Positions 15,814-23,974 of a stretch of 64,000 bases of DNA are shown piece after piece (the stretch's first letter is position 1; each line of letters begins with the position of its first letter). Under the pieces are notes generated by a model that saw only the letters and a list, made by a program, of their open reading frames with translations, was not told where the DNA came from and made no database searches. This DNA is from an uncultured Eubacteriales bacterium (GTDB lineage Bacteria; Bacillota; Clostridia; Christensenellales; Aristaeellaceae). Location of the stretch: NCBI GenBank assembly GCA_902777335.1, contig CACYTF010000009.1, forward strand, positions 16,998-80,997, given 5' to 3'. A program made the translations under genes and the position numbers.

Positions 15814-17765
15814 ACCGGGTCATCGGCATCGTCGCCCACGTGGACGCCGGGAAGACCACGCTGTCGGAGCAGCTGCTGGTGCACGCCGGCGTGCTGCGCA
15901 GCGCCGGGCGCGTGGACCACGGCGACGCGTTTCTGGACGCCCACCCCATCGAGCGCCGGCGGGGCATCACGATCTTCTCCGACCAGGCGGTGTTTGAGCG
16001 GAACGGCCATCGTTTCTTCTGGCTGGACACCCCCGGCCACGCGGACTTCGCCGCCGAGGCGGAGCGGGCCATGTCGGTGATGGACCTGGCCGTGCTGGTG
16101 ATCAACGGTGCGGAGGGCATACAGAGCCACACCGAGGCGCTGTGGGCGCTGCTGGAGAGCTACGGCGTGCCCACGGTGCTGTTTATCAACAAGACGGACC
16201 GCGCCGGGTGTGACCCGGAGGCCGTGCTGAAGGCGCTGAAGCGGCGGCTGAGCCCGGACATATCGGACGCGAACGGCTGGCACGGCGGCGACATGCCGGA
16301 GGGGCTGGCCGAGGCCGTGGCCGAGCGGGACGAGGCGCTGCTGGACCTGTGGCTCTCGGGCGCCTTCGACCCGGACCGCTGGCTCTCGGCGCTGCGCGGC
16401 CAGGTGCTCCGGCGCGAGCTGTTCCCGGTGTACCGGGGCTCGGCGCTCAACGACGTTGGCGTCGCCGAGCTGCTGGACGCGCTGTGCCTGCTGGCCGCCG
16501 GTGATGCGGAGCCCGACGCGGGCGCGCCCTTCTCCGCCCAGGTCTTCAAGATGCGGCACGACGCCCAGGGCAACCGGCTGTGCTTTTTCAAGGTGCTCTC
16601 GGGCGCCGTCGCCGCGCGGGAGGAGATCGCGCTGCCCGGCGGCGAGAAGGCCAAGGCCAACGAGCTGCGGCTGTACAGCGGCACGAAGTTCACCGCCGTC
16701 CCCCGGGCGGAGGCGGGCGTGCTCTGCGCCGCCCTGGGCCTGCCCGGCGCGCGGCCCGGCGATGGGATCGGCGCGGGGGCCGGGGCGCGCAACCCGTTTC
16801 GCGTGGAGCCGATGATGGCCGCGGGGCTGCTGTACGACCCGAAGCTGCCCGCTGGCCGGGTGCTGGCAGCGCTGCGCCAGCTGGAGGACGAGGACCCCGC
16901 CCTGAGCGTGCAGTACAGCCCGGCCACCGGCGGCATCGACCTGCGGGTGATGGGTCGGATTCAGCTGGAGGTGCTCCGCCAGCTGATGCAGGACCGCTTC
17001 GGCATCGCGGTGGACTTCGGGCCCATGCGGGTGCTGTATCTGGAGACCATCGACACCCCCGCCGTGGGCGTGGGCCACTACGAGCCGCTGCGCCACTACG
17101 CCGAGGTGCAGCTGCGCCTGGTGCCCGGCCCCCGGGGCAGCGGCGTGCGCTTTGAATCGCTGTGCCACGTGGACGAGCTGGCCCTGAACTGGCAGCGGCT
17201 GATCGAGACCCACGTGTTTGAGAAGGTCCACAAGGGCGTGCTCACCGGCGCGCCGCTGACCGACGTAAAGGTGCAGCTGCTGCACGGGCGCGCGCACCTG
17301 AAGCACACCGAGGGCGGCGACTTCCGGGAGAGCACCTACCGCGCCATGCGCAACGCGCTGATGTACGCCCACAGCGTGCTGCTGGAGCCCATCTGCCGCT
17401 TCACATTGCGCGCCCCGCAGGACTGCTACGGCCGCGTGATCGGCGATCTGACGGCCATGCACGCCGCGCTGGACGCCCCGGTGATGGAGGCGGACGGCTT
17501 CACCGCCACCGGCGAGGCCGCCTTCGCCACTTTCTCCGGCTACCTGGAGGACTTCCTCGCCGCCACCCGCGGCCGGGGCACACTGCAGTACCGGCTGGAC
17601 CACTACGCCCCCTGCCGGGACGCGGCGGCCATCGTCGAGACCGCAAACTACAACCCGCTGGCGGACGACACGCCCGACTCCGTGTTCTGTTCCCACGGCG
17701 CGGGCTACATGGTGCCGTGGAACGAGGTCAAGGCCCACGCCCACTGCCCGGTGGAAAAGATGTGA
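15810..17765 (+). CDS. TetM/TetO-like translation-factor GTPase
   Basis: A 651-residue paralogue of elongation factor G with the size and order of ribosomal protection proteins. G-domain motifs are AHVDAGKTT (G1), DTPGH (G3) and NKTD (G4), followed by domain II and EF-G-like domains III-V. Members include the tetracycline-resistance proteins TetM, TetO and TetW, but chromosomal homologues with no proven resistance role are common in Clostridia. Here it overlaps a dipeptidase by four bases, has the base composition of its neighbours and shows no mobile-element context, so I read it as a native factor. Resistance cannot be claimed from sequence. ATG at 15810; the frame open upstream is a shadow of the dipeptidase. 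Confidence 0.88.
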   Translation: MNRVIGIVAHVDAGKTTLSEQLLVHAGVLRSAGRVDHGDAFLDAHPIERRRGITIFSDQAVFERNGHRFFWLDTPGHADFAAEAERAMSVMDLAVLVINGAEGIQSHTEALWALLESYGVPTVLFINKTDRAGCDPEAVLKALKRRLSPDISDANGWHGGDMPEGLAEAVAERDEALLDLWLSGAFDPDRWLSALRGQVLRRELFPVYRGSALNDVGVAELLDALCLLAAGDAEPDAGAPFSAQVFKMRHDAQGNRLCFFKVLSGAVAAREEIALPGGEKAKANELRLYSGTKFTAVPRAEAGVLCAALGLPGARPGDGIGAGAGARNPFRVEPMMAAGLLYDPKLPAGRVLAALRQLEDEDPALSVQYSPATGGIDLRVMGRIQLEVLRQLMQDRFGIAVDFGPMRVLYLETIDTPAVGVGHYEPLRHYAEVQLRLVPGPRGSGVRFESLCHVDELALNWQRLIETHVFEKVHKGVLTGAPLTDVKVQLLHGRAHLKHTEGGDFRESTYRAMRNALMYAHSVLLEPICRFTLRAPQDCYGRVIGDLTAMHAALDAPVMEADGFTATGEAAFATFSGYLEDFLAATRGRGTLQYRLDHYAPCRDAAAIVETANYNPLADDTPDSVFCSHGAGYMVPWNEVKAHAHCPVEKM

Positions 17766-17774
17766 TGCCCCAAT

Positions 17775-17806
17775 AAAAATGGCGCGGAACCCTCCGCGCC
17801 ATTTTT
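17775..17806. terminator. Bidirectional intrinsic terminator
   Basis: AAAAATGGCGCGGA pairs with TCCGCGCCATTTTT around a four-base loop; an outer pair GATGCCCC/GGGGCATC extends the stem. The T-run follows the stem on both strands, between two convergent genes. Confidence 0.92.
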
Positions 17807-17815
17807 GATGGGGCA

Positions 17816-19180
17816 TCACGCCGCCGGCGTCACCGCGTATTTCTTCCGCTTCACCCGGAAGTAGCAGATCATGTGGGCGGTAAAGGTGACCGCCCAGGAG
17901 ATCGGGTAGGAGATGTACAGCATATCCAGCGTGGGGTTCAGCGGGAAGAAGCCCAGTATCCACACCATGCGGAACACGCAGACGCCCAGTATCGACATCA
18001 TCATCGGCAGCACGGAGCTGCCCATGCCGCGCAGCAGGCCCACGGCGGTGTCCATCATGCCGCACAGGAAATAGGTGGACATGATGATATTCGAGCGTAT
18101 CGCCGCGGCGGCGATGACGGCCTCGTCGTCGGTGTAGATGCCGAACAGCGCGTGCCGGAAGATCAGGAACAGCCCGCCCAGCACGGCCCCGATGATGAAC
18201 ACGGTGGTCAGCGAAGCCCGGGCCACCCGGGGGATGCGCTCGTAGCGGCGCGCGCCCACGTTCTGCCCGGTGAAGGTGATGGCCGCCTGGTAGATGCTGT
18301 TCATGGCCACGTAGATGTAGCCCTCCAGATTGCTGGCCGTGGTGTTGCCCGCCACCACGATCTTGCCGAAGCTGTTCACGGTGGACTGGATCAGCACGTT
18401 GGAGATCGAGAACACCATGCCCTGCAGGCCCGCGGGCAGGCCCACCTTCGCGATGCGGCGCACCTTGTCGCCGTACAGGCGGACCTTGCGCACGTCCAGG
18501 TGGATGGGGCCGTCGGTGCGGATCAGGCACAGCGTCACCAGCGCCGCGGAGACGCACTGGGAAATGATTGTGGCCAGCGCCACGCCGGACACGCCCATGC
18601 GGAACACGATGACGAATACGAGGTTCAGCGCCACGTTCACCACGCCCGCCACGGTCAGATACGTCAGCGGCCGCCGGGTGTCGCCCACGGCCCGCAGTAT
18701 GGCCGCGCCGAAGTTGTACAGCAGGTTTGCCGGCATGCCCAGGAAGTAGATGCGCATGTAGCTGGTGGCCAGAGGCAGCACCTCGGCCGGGGTGTTCATC
18801 AGGCTCAAAAAGGTGCCCGCCAGGAAGAAGCCCACCAGCCCCACCAGCACGCCGCCCACCAGGCTCAGCGCCACCGACGTGTGCACCGACTCGGAGGTGT
18901 CCTTAAAGCTGTTCGCGCCGAAGTACTGGGCCACCACCACGTTCGCGCCCACCGAAAGGCCCATGAACAGGTTGACCAGCAGATTGATCAGCGCGCCGGG
19001 CGTGCCCACCGCGGCCAGCGCCGCGTCGCCCTCGAAGCGCCCCACGACGATCACGTCCGCGGCGTTGAAGGTCAACTGCAGCATGCTGGACAGCATCAGC
19101 GGCAGCGCGAAGCTCAGCAGCTTCGGCATCACCGGGCCGTTCAGCATGTCGATCTCGTAGTGCTTGTCCCGCAGGCGCAT
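17816..19180 (-). CDS. MATE family multidrug/cation efflux transporter
   Basis: A 454-residue inner-membrane protein of the MATE/DinF type that exports organic cations by sodium or proton exchange. The N-terminal LLSFALPLMLSSMLQLTFNA and VIVVGRFEGDAALAAVG are typical of the family, and about twelve hydrophobic segments follow. I choose the ATG at 19180 because GGAGG lies nine bases upstream; ATGs at 19189 and 19219 either sit on top of that site or have none. A TATAAT box is present at 19218-19223 (minus strand) with a poor -35. It stands alone between convergent and divergent genes, and the sequence gives no hint of its substrate. Confidence 0.93.
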   Translation of the reverse strand: MRLRDKHYEIDMLNGPVMPKLLSFALPLMLSSMLQLTFNAADVIVVGRFEGDAALAAVGTPGALINLLVNLFMGLSVGANVVVAQYFGANSFKDTSESVHTSVALSLVGGVLVGLVGFFLAGTFLSLMNTPAEVLPLATSYMRIYFLGMPANLLYNFGAAILRAVGDTRRPLTYLTVAGVVNVALNLVFVIVFRMGVSGVALATIISQCVSAALVTLCLIRTDGPIHLDVRKVRLYGDKVRRIAKVGLPAGLQGMVFSISNVLIQSTVNSFGKIVVAGNTTASNLEGYIYVAMNSIYQAAITFTGQNVGARRYERIPRVARASLTTVFIIGAVLGGLFLIFRHALFGIYTDDEAVIAAAAIRSNIIMSTYFLCGMMDTAVGLLRGMGSSVLPMMMSILGVCVFRMVWILGFFPLNPTLDMLYISYPISWAVTFTAHMICYFRVKRKKYAVTPAA

Positions 19181-19332
19181 TTCGGGCATCCTCCCTACAC
19201 ACTGGGTAGTATTTGTCATTATAACACGCTTTCATTGCCTTTTCGTTGCCTTTATCACCGCGCCCATCCGTCGGCAGAATTTAACACACCCGCGAAAGCG
19301 CCGTCCCGCGCCGTTTTGAGCCGATACCCCCC

Positions 19333-19361
19333 TTGACGAACCGGCGCATCTGCGCTATGAT
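19333..19361 (+). promoter_or_regulatory. Sigma-A promoter of the mrp-nudix operon
   Basis: TTGACG (19333-19338), 17 bases, TATGAT (19356-19361), 37 bases before the ATG at 19399. Confidence 0.75.
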
Positions 19362-19398
19362 AGTTCCATAATAACCTTCAAATTGGAGATGTTTACCC

Positions 19399-20229
19399 AT
19401 GAGTGAAAACTGCACCCACGATTGCAACAACTGTACCGCCAACTGCGCCAGCCGCGAGGGCCAGCAGCCGGACTTTTCCGCGCCGGCCAACGCCAACAGC
19501 CATGTGAAGAAGGTCATCGGCATCGTCAGCGGCAAGGGCGGCGTCGGCAAGTCCATGGTGACCAGCATGATGAGCGTCATCATGCGCCGCCGGGGCCACA
19601 GCGTGGCCATACTGGACGCGGACATCACCGGCCCGTCCATTCCCAGGGCCCTCGGCGTCCACGAGCAGCTGATGGGCTCCGACGAGGGCATCTACCCCGC
19701 CGTCAGCGCCACCGGCATCGAGATGGTGTCCCTGAACCTGATGCTCTCCAACGAGACCGACCCGGTGGTCTGGCGCGGCCCGATCATCGCCGGCACCGTC
19801 AAGCAGTTCTGGACCGACGTGATGTGGGGCGACGTGGACTTCATGTTCGTCGACATGCCCCCGGGAACCGGCGACGTGCCGCTGACCGTGTTCCAGTCGC
19901 TCCCGCTGGACGGCATACTGGTGGTGACCTCGCCCCAGGAGCTGGTGGGCATGATCGTGGAGAAGGCCGCGAACATGGCCGCCATGATGAACATACCGGT
20001 GCTCGGCATCGTCGAGAACATGTCCTGGTTCAAGTGCGACGCCTGCGGCAAGGAGCACCGCATATTCGGCGACAGCCACGTGGACGAGATCGCCGCGCGG
20101 CACGGCGTCGCGAACGTCGCACGCCTGCCGATACAGCCCGGCCTGGCCGTCGCCTGCGACACCGGGCGCGTGGAGCTGGTGGAAATGCCCTGGCTGGAGG
20201 ACATGGCCACGGCGCTGGAATCGCTGTAA
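19399..20229 (+). CDS. Mrp/NBP35 family ATPase, iron-sulfur carrier
   Basis: A 276-residue P-loop ATPase of the Mrp/ApbC group that carries Fe-S clusters to target proteins. The deviant Walker A motif GKGGVGKS is at residues 45-52, and CDAC (Cys213 and Cys216) is the cluster-binding CxxC of the family. The N-terminus has a Cys-rich stretch (CTHDCNNCTANC) found in many clostridial versions and possibly a second metal site. The blocks DADITGPSIPRALGV and DMPPGTGD are diagnostic. GGAG lies upstream of the ATG. A Nudix hydrolase follows after 33 bases in the same direction. Confidence 0.93.
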   Translation: MSENCTHDCNNCTANCASREGQQPDFSAPANANSHVKKVIGIVSGKGGVGKSMVTSMMSVIMRRRGHSVAILDADITGPSIPRALGVHEQLMGSDEGIYPAVSATGIEMVSLNLMLSNETDPVVWRGPIIAGTVKQFWTDVMWGDVDFMFVDMPPGTGDVPLTVFQSLPLDGILVVTSPQELVGMIVEKAANMAAMMNIPVLGIVENMSWFKCDACGKEHRIFGDSHVDEIAARHGVANVARLPIQPGLAVACDTGRVELVEMPWLEDMATALESL

Positions 20230-20262
20230 GGCAATCCCGCACAGATACTACGGAGGCTGTTC

Positions 20263-20679
20263 ATGAGATATGAAAAATCATGCGGCGCTGTGATATTCAG
20301 GCGGGACGAGGGCTGGAACGTGCTGCTGATCCGCCACGCCCGGGGCCACCACATCTCCTTCCCCAAGGGGCACGTGGAGCAGGGTGAGACGGAGAGCCAG
20401 ACCGCCGAGCGGGAGATCCGCGAGGAGACGGGCCTGAGCGTGCGGGTGGACCGGCGCTTCCGCGCCGAGAACCGCTACAACATCCGCCCGGACACCCAGA
20501 AGCTGGTGGTGATCTTCGCGGCCATCACCGACCAGGCGGAAATCACCCCCCAGCCCGAGGAGATCGCCGAGGCGTTCTGGCTGCCCGTGGAGGAGGCCAA
20601 CGCCCGGCTCACCTACGAGCGCGACCGCAAAATCATGCGGGACGCCTACGCCCACATCCTGAAATATCACGCCGAGTAA
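20263..20679 (+). CDS. Nudix hydrolase (MutT/Ap4A-hydrolase type)
   Basis: A 138-residue enzyme that cleaves nucleoside diphosphates linked to another group. The Nudix box is complete: G at the start of GHVEQGE, then REIREETGL (pattern Gx5Ex7REUxEExGU). The N-terminal SCGAVIFR and HISFPKGHVEQGE resemble diadenosine tetraphosphate hydrolases, so Ap4A is a plausible substrate (inference). GGAGG precedes the ATG. It is the last gene of the mrp operon and is followed by a terminator. Confidence 0.9.
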   Translation: MRYEKSCGAVIFRRDEGWNVLLIRHARGHHISFPKGHVEQGETESQTAEREIREETGLSVRVDRRFRAENRYNIRPDTQKLVVIFAAITDQAEITPQPEEIAEAFWLPVEEANARLTYERDRKIMRDAYAHILKYHAE

Positions 20680-20685
20680 GCAAAC

Positions 20686-20721
20686 CCGCCATCCGGAGGC
20701 ATTCGGATGGCGGAGGTGTTT
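20686..20721 (+). terminator. Intrinsic terminator of the mrp-nudix operon
   Basis: CCGCCATCCG and CGGATGGCGG form a stem with an eight-base loop, followed by a short T-run (GTGTTTTT). It ends the operon just before the repeat nest. Confidence 0.8.
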
Positions 20722-20743
20722 TTGGAGAAGGGATTTGGGGTGA

Positions 20744-20766
20744 GAGTGGAGTGTGGAGAGTGGAGT
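20744..20766 (+). repeat. Heptad array (GGAGTGT, GGAGAGT, GGAGTTC)
   Basis: Three consecutive 7-bp units starting GGAG, the left border of the repeat nest 20724-21192. An AAATCC/GGATTT hairpin follows at once. Compare the arrays at 21153, 30168, 55306, 58115 and 63884. Confidence 0.6.
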
Positions 20767-20810
20767 TCCGGTGCAAATCCCTTCGGGATTTGTTCGATCA
20801 AAGGGGGACC

Positions 20811-20858
20811 GGATTGCCACGTCACAGGCTCCTTCGTCGCCTGTTCCTCGCAATGACA
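20811..20858 (-). repeat. TCATTGCGAGG...GTGGCAATCC type interspersed repeat
   Basis: Read on the minus strand, this 48-bp unit begins TGTCATTGCGAGG and ends GTGGCAATCC, a form I know from interspersed repeats of many bacteria. The arms ACAGGC (20824-20829) and GCCTGT (20839-20844) form an internal hairpin. It is non-coding. Confidence 0.7.
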
Positions 20859-20883
20859 GGGTGCAAGGTACTGCCTGTTGCGT

Positions 20884-20914
20884 GAGTCACTCGGGGACAG
20901 GTTCCGACTGACTC
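20884..20914. repeat. Imperfect palindrome around GGGGACAGG
   Basis: GAGTCACTCGG (20884-20894) pairs with CCGACTGACTC (20904-20914) with one mismatch. The GGGGACAGGTT core resembles the cores of the next two palindromes, so they look like one family. Confidence 0.55.
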
Positions 20915-20918
20915 ATTT

Positions 20919-20980
20919 CCTGTCACCGGGACGGTCCTGTTGACAGCTTTTCCTGACAACAGGACCGTCCCGGTGACAGG
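20919..20980. repeat. Large palindrome, perfect 24-bp arms with GGGACGGTCC core
   Basis: The arm 20919-20942 is the exact reverse complement of 20957-20980, with a 14-base loop. The arm contains CACCGGGACGGTCCTG. It resembles REP-type elements mobilised by REP-associated transposases, but no such gene is present here. Confidence 0.85.
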
Positions 20981-21022
20981 TTCTGAGCGTCCAAGTGAAG
21001 CGATGGATGACTGCGCAAGCGA

Positions 21023-21083
21023 CCAAAATCAAGGGGACGGTTCTCTGTGTCATTGACACAGAGAACCGTCCCCTTGATTTTGG
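21023..21083. repeat. Near-perfect 61-bp palindrome with GGGGACGGTTCT core
   Basis: The arm 21023-21052 and the arm 21054-21083 are exact reverse complements of 30 bases with one central base. The half site contains AAGGGGACGGTTCTCTGTG. I have seen this core as a dispersed palindrome in Clostridia and relatives. It would form a very long perfect stem. Confidence 0.88.
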
Positions 21084-21094
21084 AGAACAAAAAC

Positions 21095-21119
21095 GGTTGG
21101 AGGAACCGTCCCTCCAACC
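21095..21119. repeat. Short palindrome GGTTGGAGG/CCTCCAACC
   Basis: Nine-base perfect arms flank AACCGTC, again carrying the GAACCGTCCC core of the neighbouring palindromes. Confidence 0.6.
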
Positions 21120-21152
21120 ATTATCAGCTGCCGGTCCCCCGGCATCCTTATG

Positions 21153-21192
21153 CTCCTAACTCCTAACTCCTAACTCCTAACTCCTCACTCCT
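21153..21192 (-). repeat. Heptad array, unit TTAGGAG on the minus strand
   Basis: Four exact CTCCTAA units (21153-21180) plus a fifth, CTCCTCA, run into the last codons of the gene ending at 21185. On the minus strand the units read GGAGTTA. It forms the right border of the repeat nest, in the opposite orientation to the array at 20744. Confidence 0.85.
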
Positions 21193-23155
21193 GCAGCAGT
21201 TCTTCCACCTTTAGCGCTTCGTCGTTTCCTTCGGCGCTGTCTTCTATCGGGGCCTCGGTCTTTTCCTCGGCCGGGGCGATGCGCAGGTCTTCGCCGATCA
21301 TATAGCCCTCGCGGTCCATGTAGCGTATGCGGCACCAGCCGTCCATGATCACCGTCACCTCGAGCTCCACGCCGTCCTTCAGGTGGCCCAGGACCTGGGC
21401 GTCGTCGGCGTCATTGTCATACACCGCTGCCTGTCCGTCGGCGGCGCACTTCACGATGGCGCGGCGGGGCGTGAATTCGCCCGCCTCCCCGTCGCCCTGC
21501 TCGGCGTCCAGGGCGTCCTCGGGACCGGTCCAGTAGTTCAGATAGCGGTTCATCAGGTAGCCGACCTGGCCGTGGTAGCTGACCTGGGTCCAGTCGGTGT
21601 AGCGGCGCAGCACCCGAAGGCTCTTGCCGTTCTCCACCTTGTCCAGCACGGCGCTGTCGGCGCTGGAATCCTCCCGCAGGTTCACGGCGTCGCCCTCGCC
21701 CTTGGTGTCGACGGTCACGTAGTTGACCAGCGCCTCCAGGTCCACCTGCTGCTCGTTGGTGGCCAGGTACTCCGCGAACACCTCGCAGGGCAGGTTCGCG
21801 CCGGCGTAGTAGTCCTCGGCGGTGTTGCCGACGGTGTAGATCTGCGCGTCCTGCGCCCCGCTGTACCGAAGCAGCGAGATCTCCCGCTCGGCAAAGGCCA
21901 GCAGCGCGTTGGCCACATATCCCTCGCCGTAGGTGCTGCGCACCTTCGACCACTTGTCGTTGGACTGCAGCACGATCAGCATGGAGCCGTAGGGCAGGCG
22001 CTTCAGCTGGTTGCTCTTCTCGGAGGGCTCCGCGCGCAGCCGCGCGTCCTCCGGCACGTTCACCCGGGCCAGCCGCAGCGTCTCGCTGACCTGCTCGCAG
22101 CTGTAATCCTCGTCGCCGAAGGTCTCCTTCAGCTTATCGGCCTCGTAGGCCACGGCCTTTTGCACCTCCGGAGAGGCCACGCCGTCCTCCTCGTAGGCGT
22201 AGGCCTTCTGAAAGCGCGTCACCGCGTCCACCACCGCGCGGTCGTACACGCTGTCCGGCGCGTCGTCGTACAGGCGCAGCACGGCCAAATTGTCCTGCAG
22301 CGCCCGCACCGCCGGGCCGCTCATGCCCTCGGCCAGCCGCACGTTCATGGCCGTGGGCGCGTCCGGGGCGTACATGCGCTGCTGGAACGGTATGGTGGCG
22401 ATGCCGTCCACGCCGGTGTCCATCAGGTACTGGGCCATGCGCACGGCGTTGACCATGGTGCTGTTGTACACGCCGTTCAGCTCGCCGTCGTACAGCCCCA
22501 GGTCCCGCAGGCGATACTGCAGGTTCAGCACCGCTTCGCCCTCGCTGAAGCGGCCCAGCGCGCCCACCTCGTCGGAGATGCCCAGGAAGCTGTCGTAGGA
22601 ATAGCCCTTGCTCTTGTCGTAGCATTCCTGGAACAGCAGCTCCCGCAGGGCGTCCTTCCGGTCGCCGCTCTCGTAGATCTTCACATAGGTGCCTTCCAGG
22701 CAGTTGAGCGCGATGAACTCCGCGTCCTGCCAGCGCAGGCGGATGCAGCCGTGGGAGGCGGGCAGGCCGAACTCGTTCAGGGCCTGCCGGTCGATGTACT
22801 GCAGCGACTTGCGGGTGTAGGGCAGCGAGTGAAACAGGATCTGCCCCCGTATGCGGGTGGCGTACTTCACGTAGCGCTGGAACATGTCGATCCAGTACCA
22901 GGGCTGCCGCTCGTTGTCCTTGACCCTGCCGGGCAGCAAGAACTCCCCCTTCGGGGTGTAGCCGTTGGTGCCGGTGGAGCAGAGCATCTGGCGGGCGATG
23001 TCCTTGGTCTCGGTCTCGTAGACGGTGACGATCTGGCTGCTGATGTCCACCTCGATGTAGTAGGGCATGCTGTACGCCGCCAACGCCGGGACGGTCCACG
23101 CCGCCGCCAGAAGCGCAAGCGCCAGCACGAATGCCGCGATTTTTTGCCGTTTCAT
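21185..23155 (-). CDS. Secreted L,D-transpeptidase (YkuD) with peptidoglycan-binding and SH3 domains
   Basis: A 656-residue exported enzyme that makes 3-3 cross-links or attaches proteins to peptidoglycan. The signal peptide ends ALAA near residue 27. The YkuD domain at about 30-165 has the catalytic SHGCIRLR with Cys137. Two peptidoglycan-binding repeats follow at about 200-340 (NLQYRLRDLGLYDGELNG and ALQDNLAVLRLYDDAPD). Then come three bacterial SH3-like units (around RLRAEPSEKSNQL, VNLREDSSADSAVL and the stretch after RAIVKCAADG). Having the catalytic domain first and the binding domains last is less common. The stop codon lies inside the heptad array 21153-21192, so the array may have set the present C-terminus. 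No promoter is visible in the 60 bases upstream; read-through from the rplA operon is possible. Confidence 0.92.
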   Translation of the reverse strand: MKRQKIAAFVLALALLAAAWTVPALAAYSMPYYIEVDISSQIVTVYETETKDIARQMLCSTGTNGYTPKGEFLLPGRVKDNERQPWYWIDMFQRYVKYATRIRGQILFHSLPYTRKSLQYIDRQALNEFGLPASHGCIRLRWQDAEFIALNCLEGTYVKIYESGDRKDALRELLFQECYDKSKGYSYDSFLGISDEVGALGRFSEGEAVLNLQYRLRDLGLYDGELNGVYNSTMVNAVRMAQYLMDTGVDGIATIPFQQRMYAPDAPTAMNVRLAEGMSGPAVRALQDNLAVLRLYDDAPDSVYDRAVVDAVTRFQKAYAYEEDGVASPEVQKAVAYEADKLKETFGDEDYSCEQVSETLRLARVNVPEDARLRAEPSEKSNQLKRLPYGSMLIVLQSNDKWSKVRSTYGEGYVANALLAFAEREISLLRYSGAQDAQIYTVGNTAEDYYAGANLPCEVFAEYLATNEQQVDLEALVNYVTVDTKGEGDAVNLREDSSADSAVLDKVENGKSLRVLRRYTDWTQVSYHGQVGYLMNRYLNYWTGPEDALDAEQGDGEAGEFTPRRAIVKCAADGQAAVYDNDADDAQVLGHLKDGVELEVTVIMDGWCRIRYMDREGYMIGEDLRIAPAEEKTEAPIEDSAEGNDEALKVEELLQE

Positions 23156-23169
23156 TGGATATAAACCTC

Positions 23170-23201
23170 AAAACCCCCTCCTGTGCGGAGGGGGGTTTTT
23201 T
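23170..23201 (-). terminator. Intrinsic terminator of the rpmG-secE-nusG-rplK-rplA operon
   Basis: GAGGGGGG and CCCCCTC arms flanked by runs of A and T on both sides. On the minus strand it follows the rplA stop by 15 bases and ends in TTTTGAGG. Confidence 0.85.
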
Positions 23202-23215
23202 CGCCTGCGCGTGAA

Positions 23216-23902
23216 TCAGAACTTCAGGGAATTCAGCTTGATGCCGGGGCCCATGGTGCTGGAGATCACGGCGGAGCGGATATAGGTGCCCTTGGCGGCG
23301 GCGGGCTTGGCCTTGATGATGGCCTCCATCAGGGTGCGGAGGTTCTCAACCAGCTTCTGCTCGTCAAAGGAAGCCTTGCCCACGGGGCAGTGGATGATGG
23401 CGGTCTTGTCCACGCGATACTCGACCTTACCGGCTTTGATATCGTGGATGGCCTGCGTCACGTTCATGGTGACGGTGCCGGCCTTCGGAGAGGGCATCAG
23501 GCCCTTGGGGCCCAGCACGCGGCCCAGACGGCCGACCTGACCCATCATGTCGGGGGTGGCGACGACCACGTCGAAATCGAACCAGCCGCCCTGGATCTTG
23601 GCGACCATGTCCTCGGCGCCCACGTAATCCGCGCCGGCGGCCTCGGCCTCGGCGGCCTTGTCGGCCTTGCAGATCACCAGCACGCGCACGGTCTTGCCGG
23701 TGCCGTTGGGCAGCACCACGGCGCCGCGGACCTGCTGGTCGGCGTGACGGGGGTCGACGCCCAGACGGACGGAAATTTCAACGGTCTCATCGAACTTGGC
23801 CTTGGCGGTCTTCTTGACCAGCGCGACGGCCTCCTCGGGGTCATACTGCCTGGTGCGGTCGATCAGCTTCAGGCTGTCGGAATATTTCTTACCCTTTTTC
23901 AT
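23216..23902 (-). CDS. rplA: 50S ribosomal protein L1
   Basis: The 228-residue L1 of the large-subunit stalk, also known in bacteria as a translational repressor of its own operon. Family blocks include [61 protein letters not shown] and GTVT. The ATG at 23902 has GGAGG nine bases upstream; the frame open further upstream is in the leader. Last gene of the operon, followed by a terminator. Confidence 0.98.
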   Translation of the reverse strand: MKKGKKYSDSLKLIDRTRQYDPEEAVALVKKTAKAKFDETVEISVRLGVDPRHADQQVRGAVVLPNGTGKTVRVLVICKADKAAEAEAAGADYVGAEDMVAKIQGGWFDFDVVVATPDMMGQVGRLGRVLGPKGLMPSPKAGTVTMNVTQAIHDIKAGKVEYRVDKTAIIHCPVGKASFDEQKLVENLRTLMEAIIKAKPAAAKGTYIRSAVISSTMGPGIKLNSLKF

Positions 23903-23974
23903 GAATACATCCTCCTTGTGGTTCAACGGATTCTATAAATCCTCCCACGATTCTGTGGCTTCTTGCGGTGTGGG

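Noticed and set aside
15810..17765. Acquired tetracycline-resistance gene
   Set aside because: Same base composition as neighbours, overlap with a housekeeping-type gene, no mobile genes and no known regulatory leader peptide. Only family membership is supported.
19181..19219. Upstream ATG starts for the MATE gene at 19189 and 19219
   Set aside because: The ATG at 19189 overlaps the GGAGG site and the one at 19219 has no site. The ATG at 19180 has ideal spacing.
20760..20810. tRNA-like segment GTGCAAATCCC...GGGATTTGTTCGATC
   Set aside because: It has a stem but no acceptor stem, no anticodon arm and no complete T-loop. It matches the hairpin beside the array at 55340.
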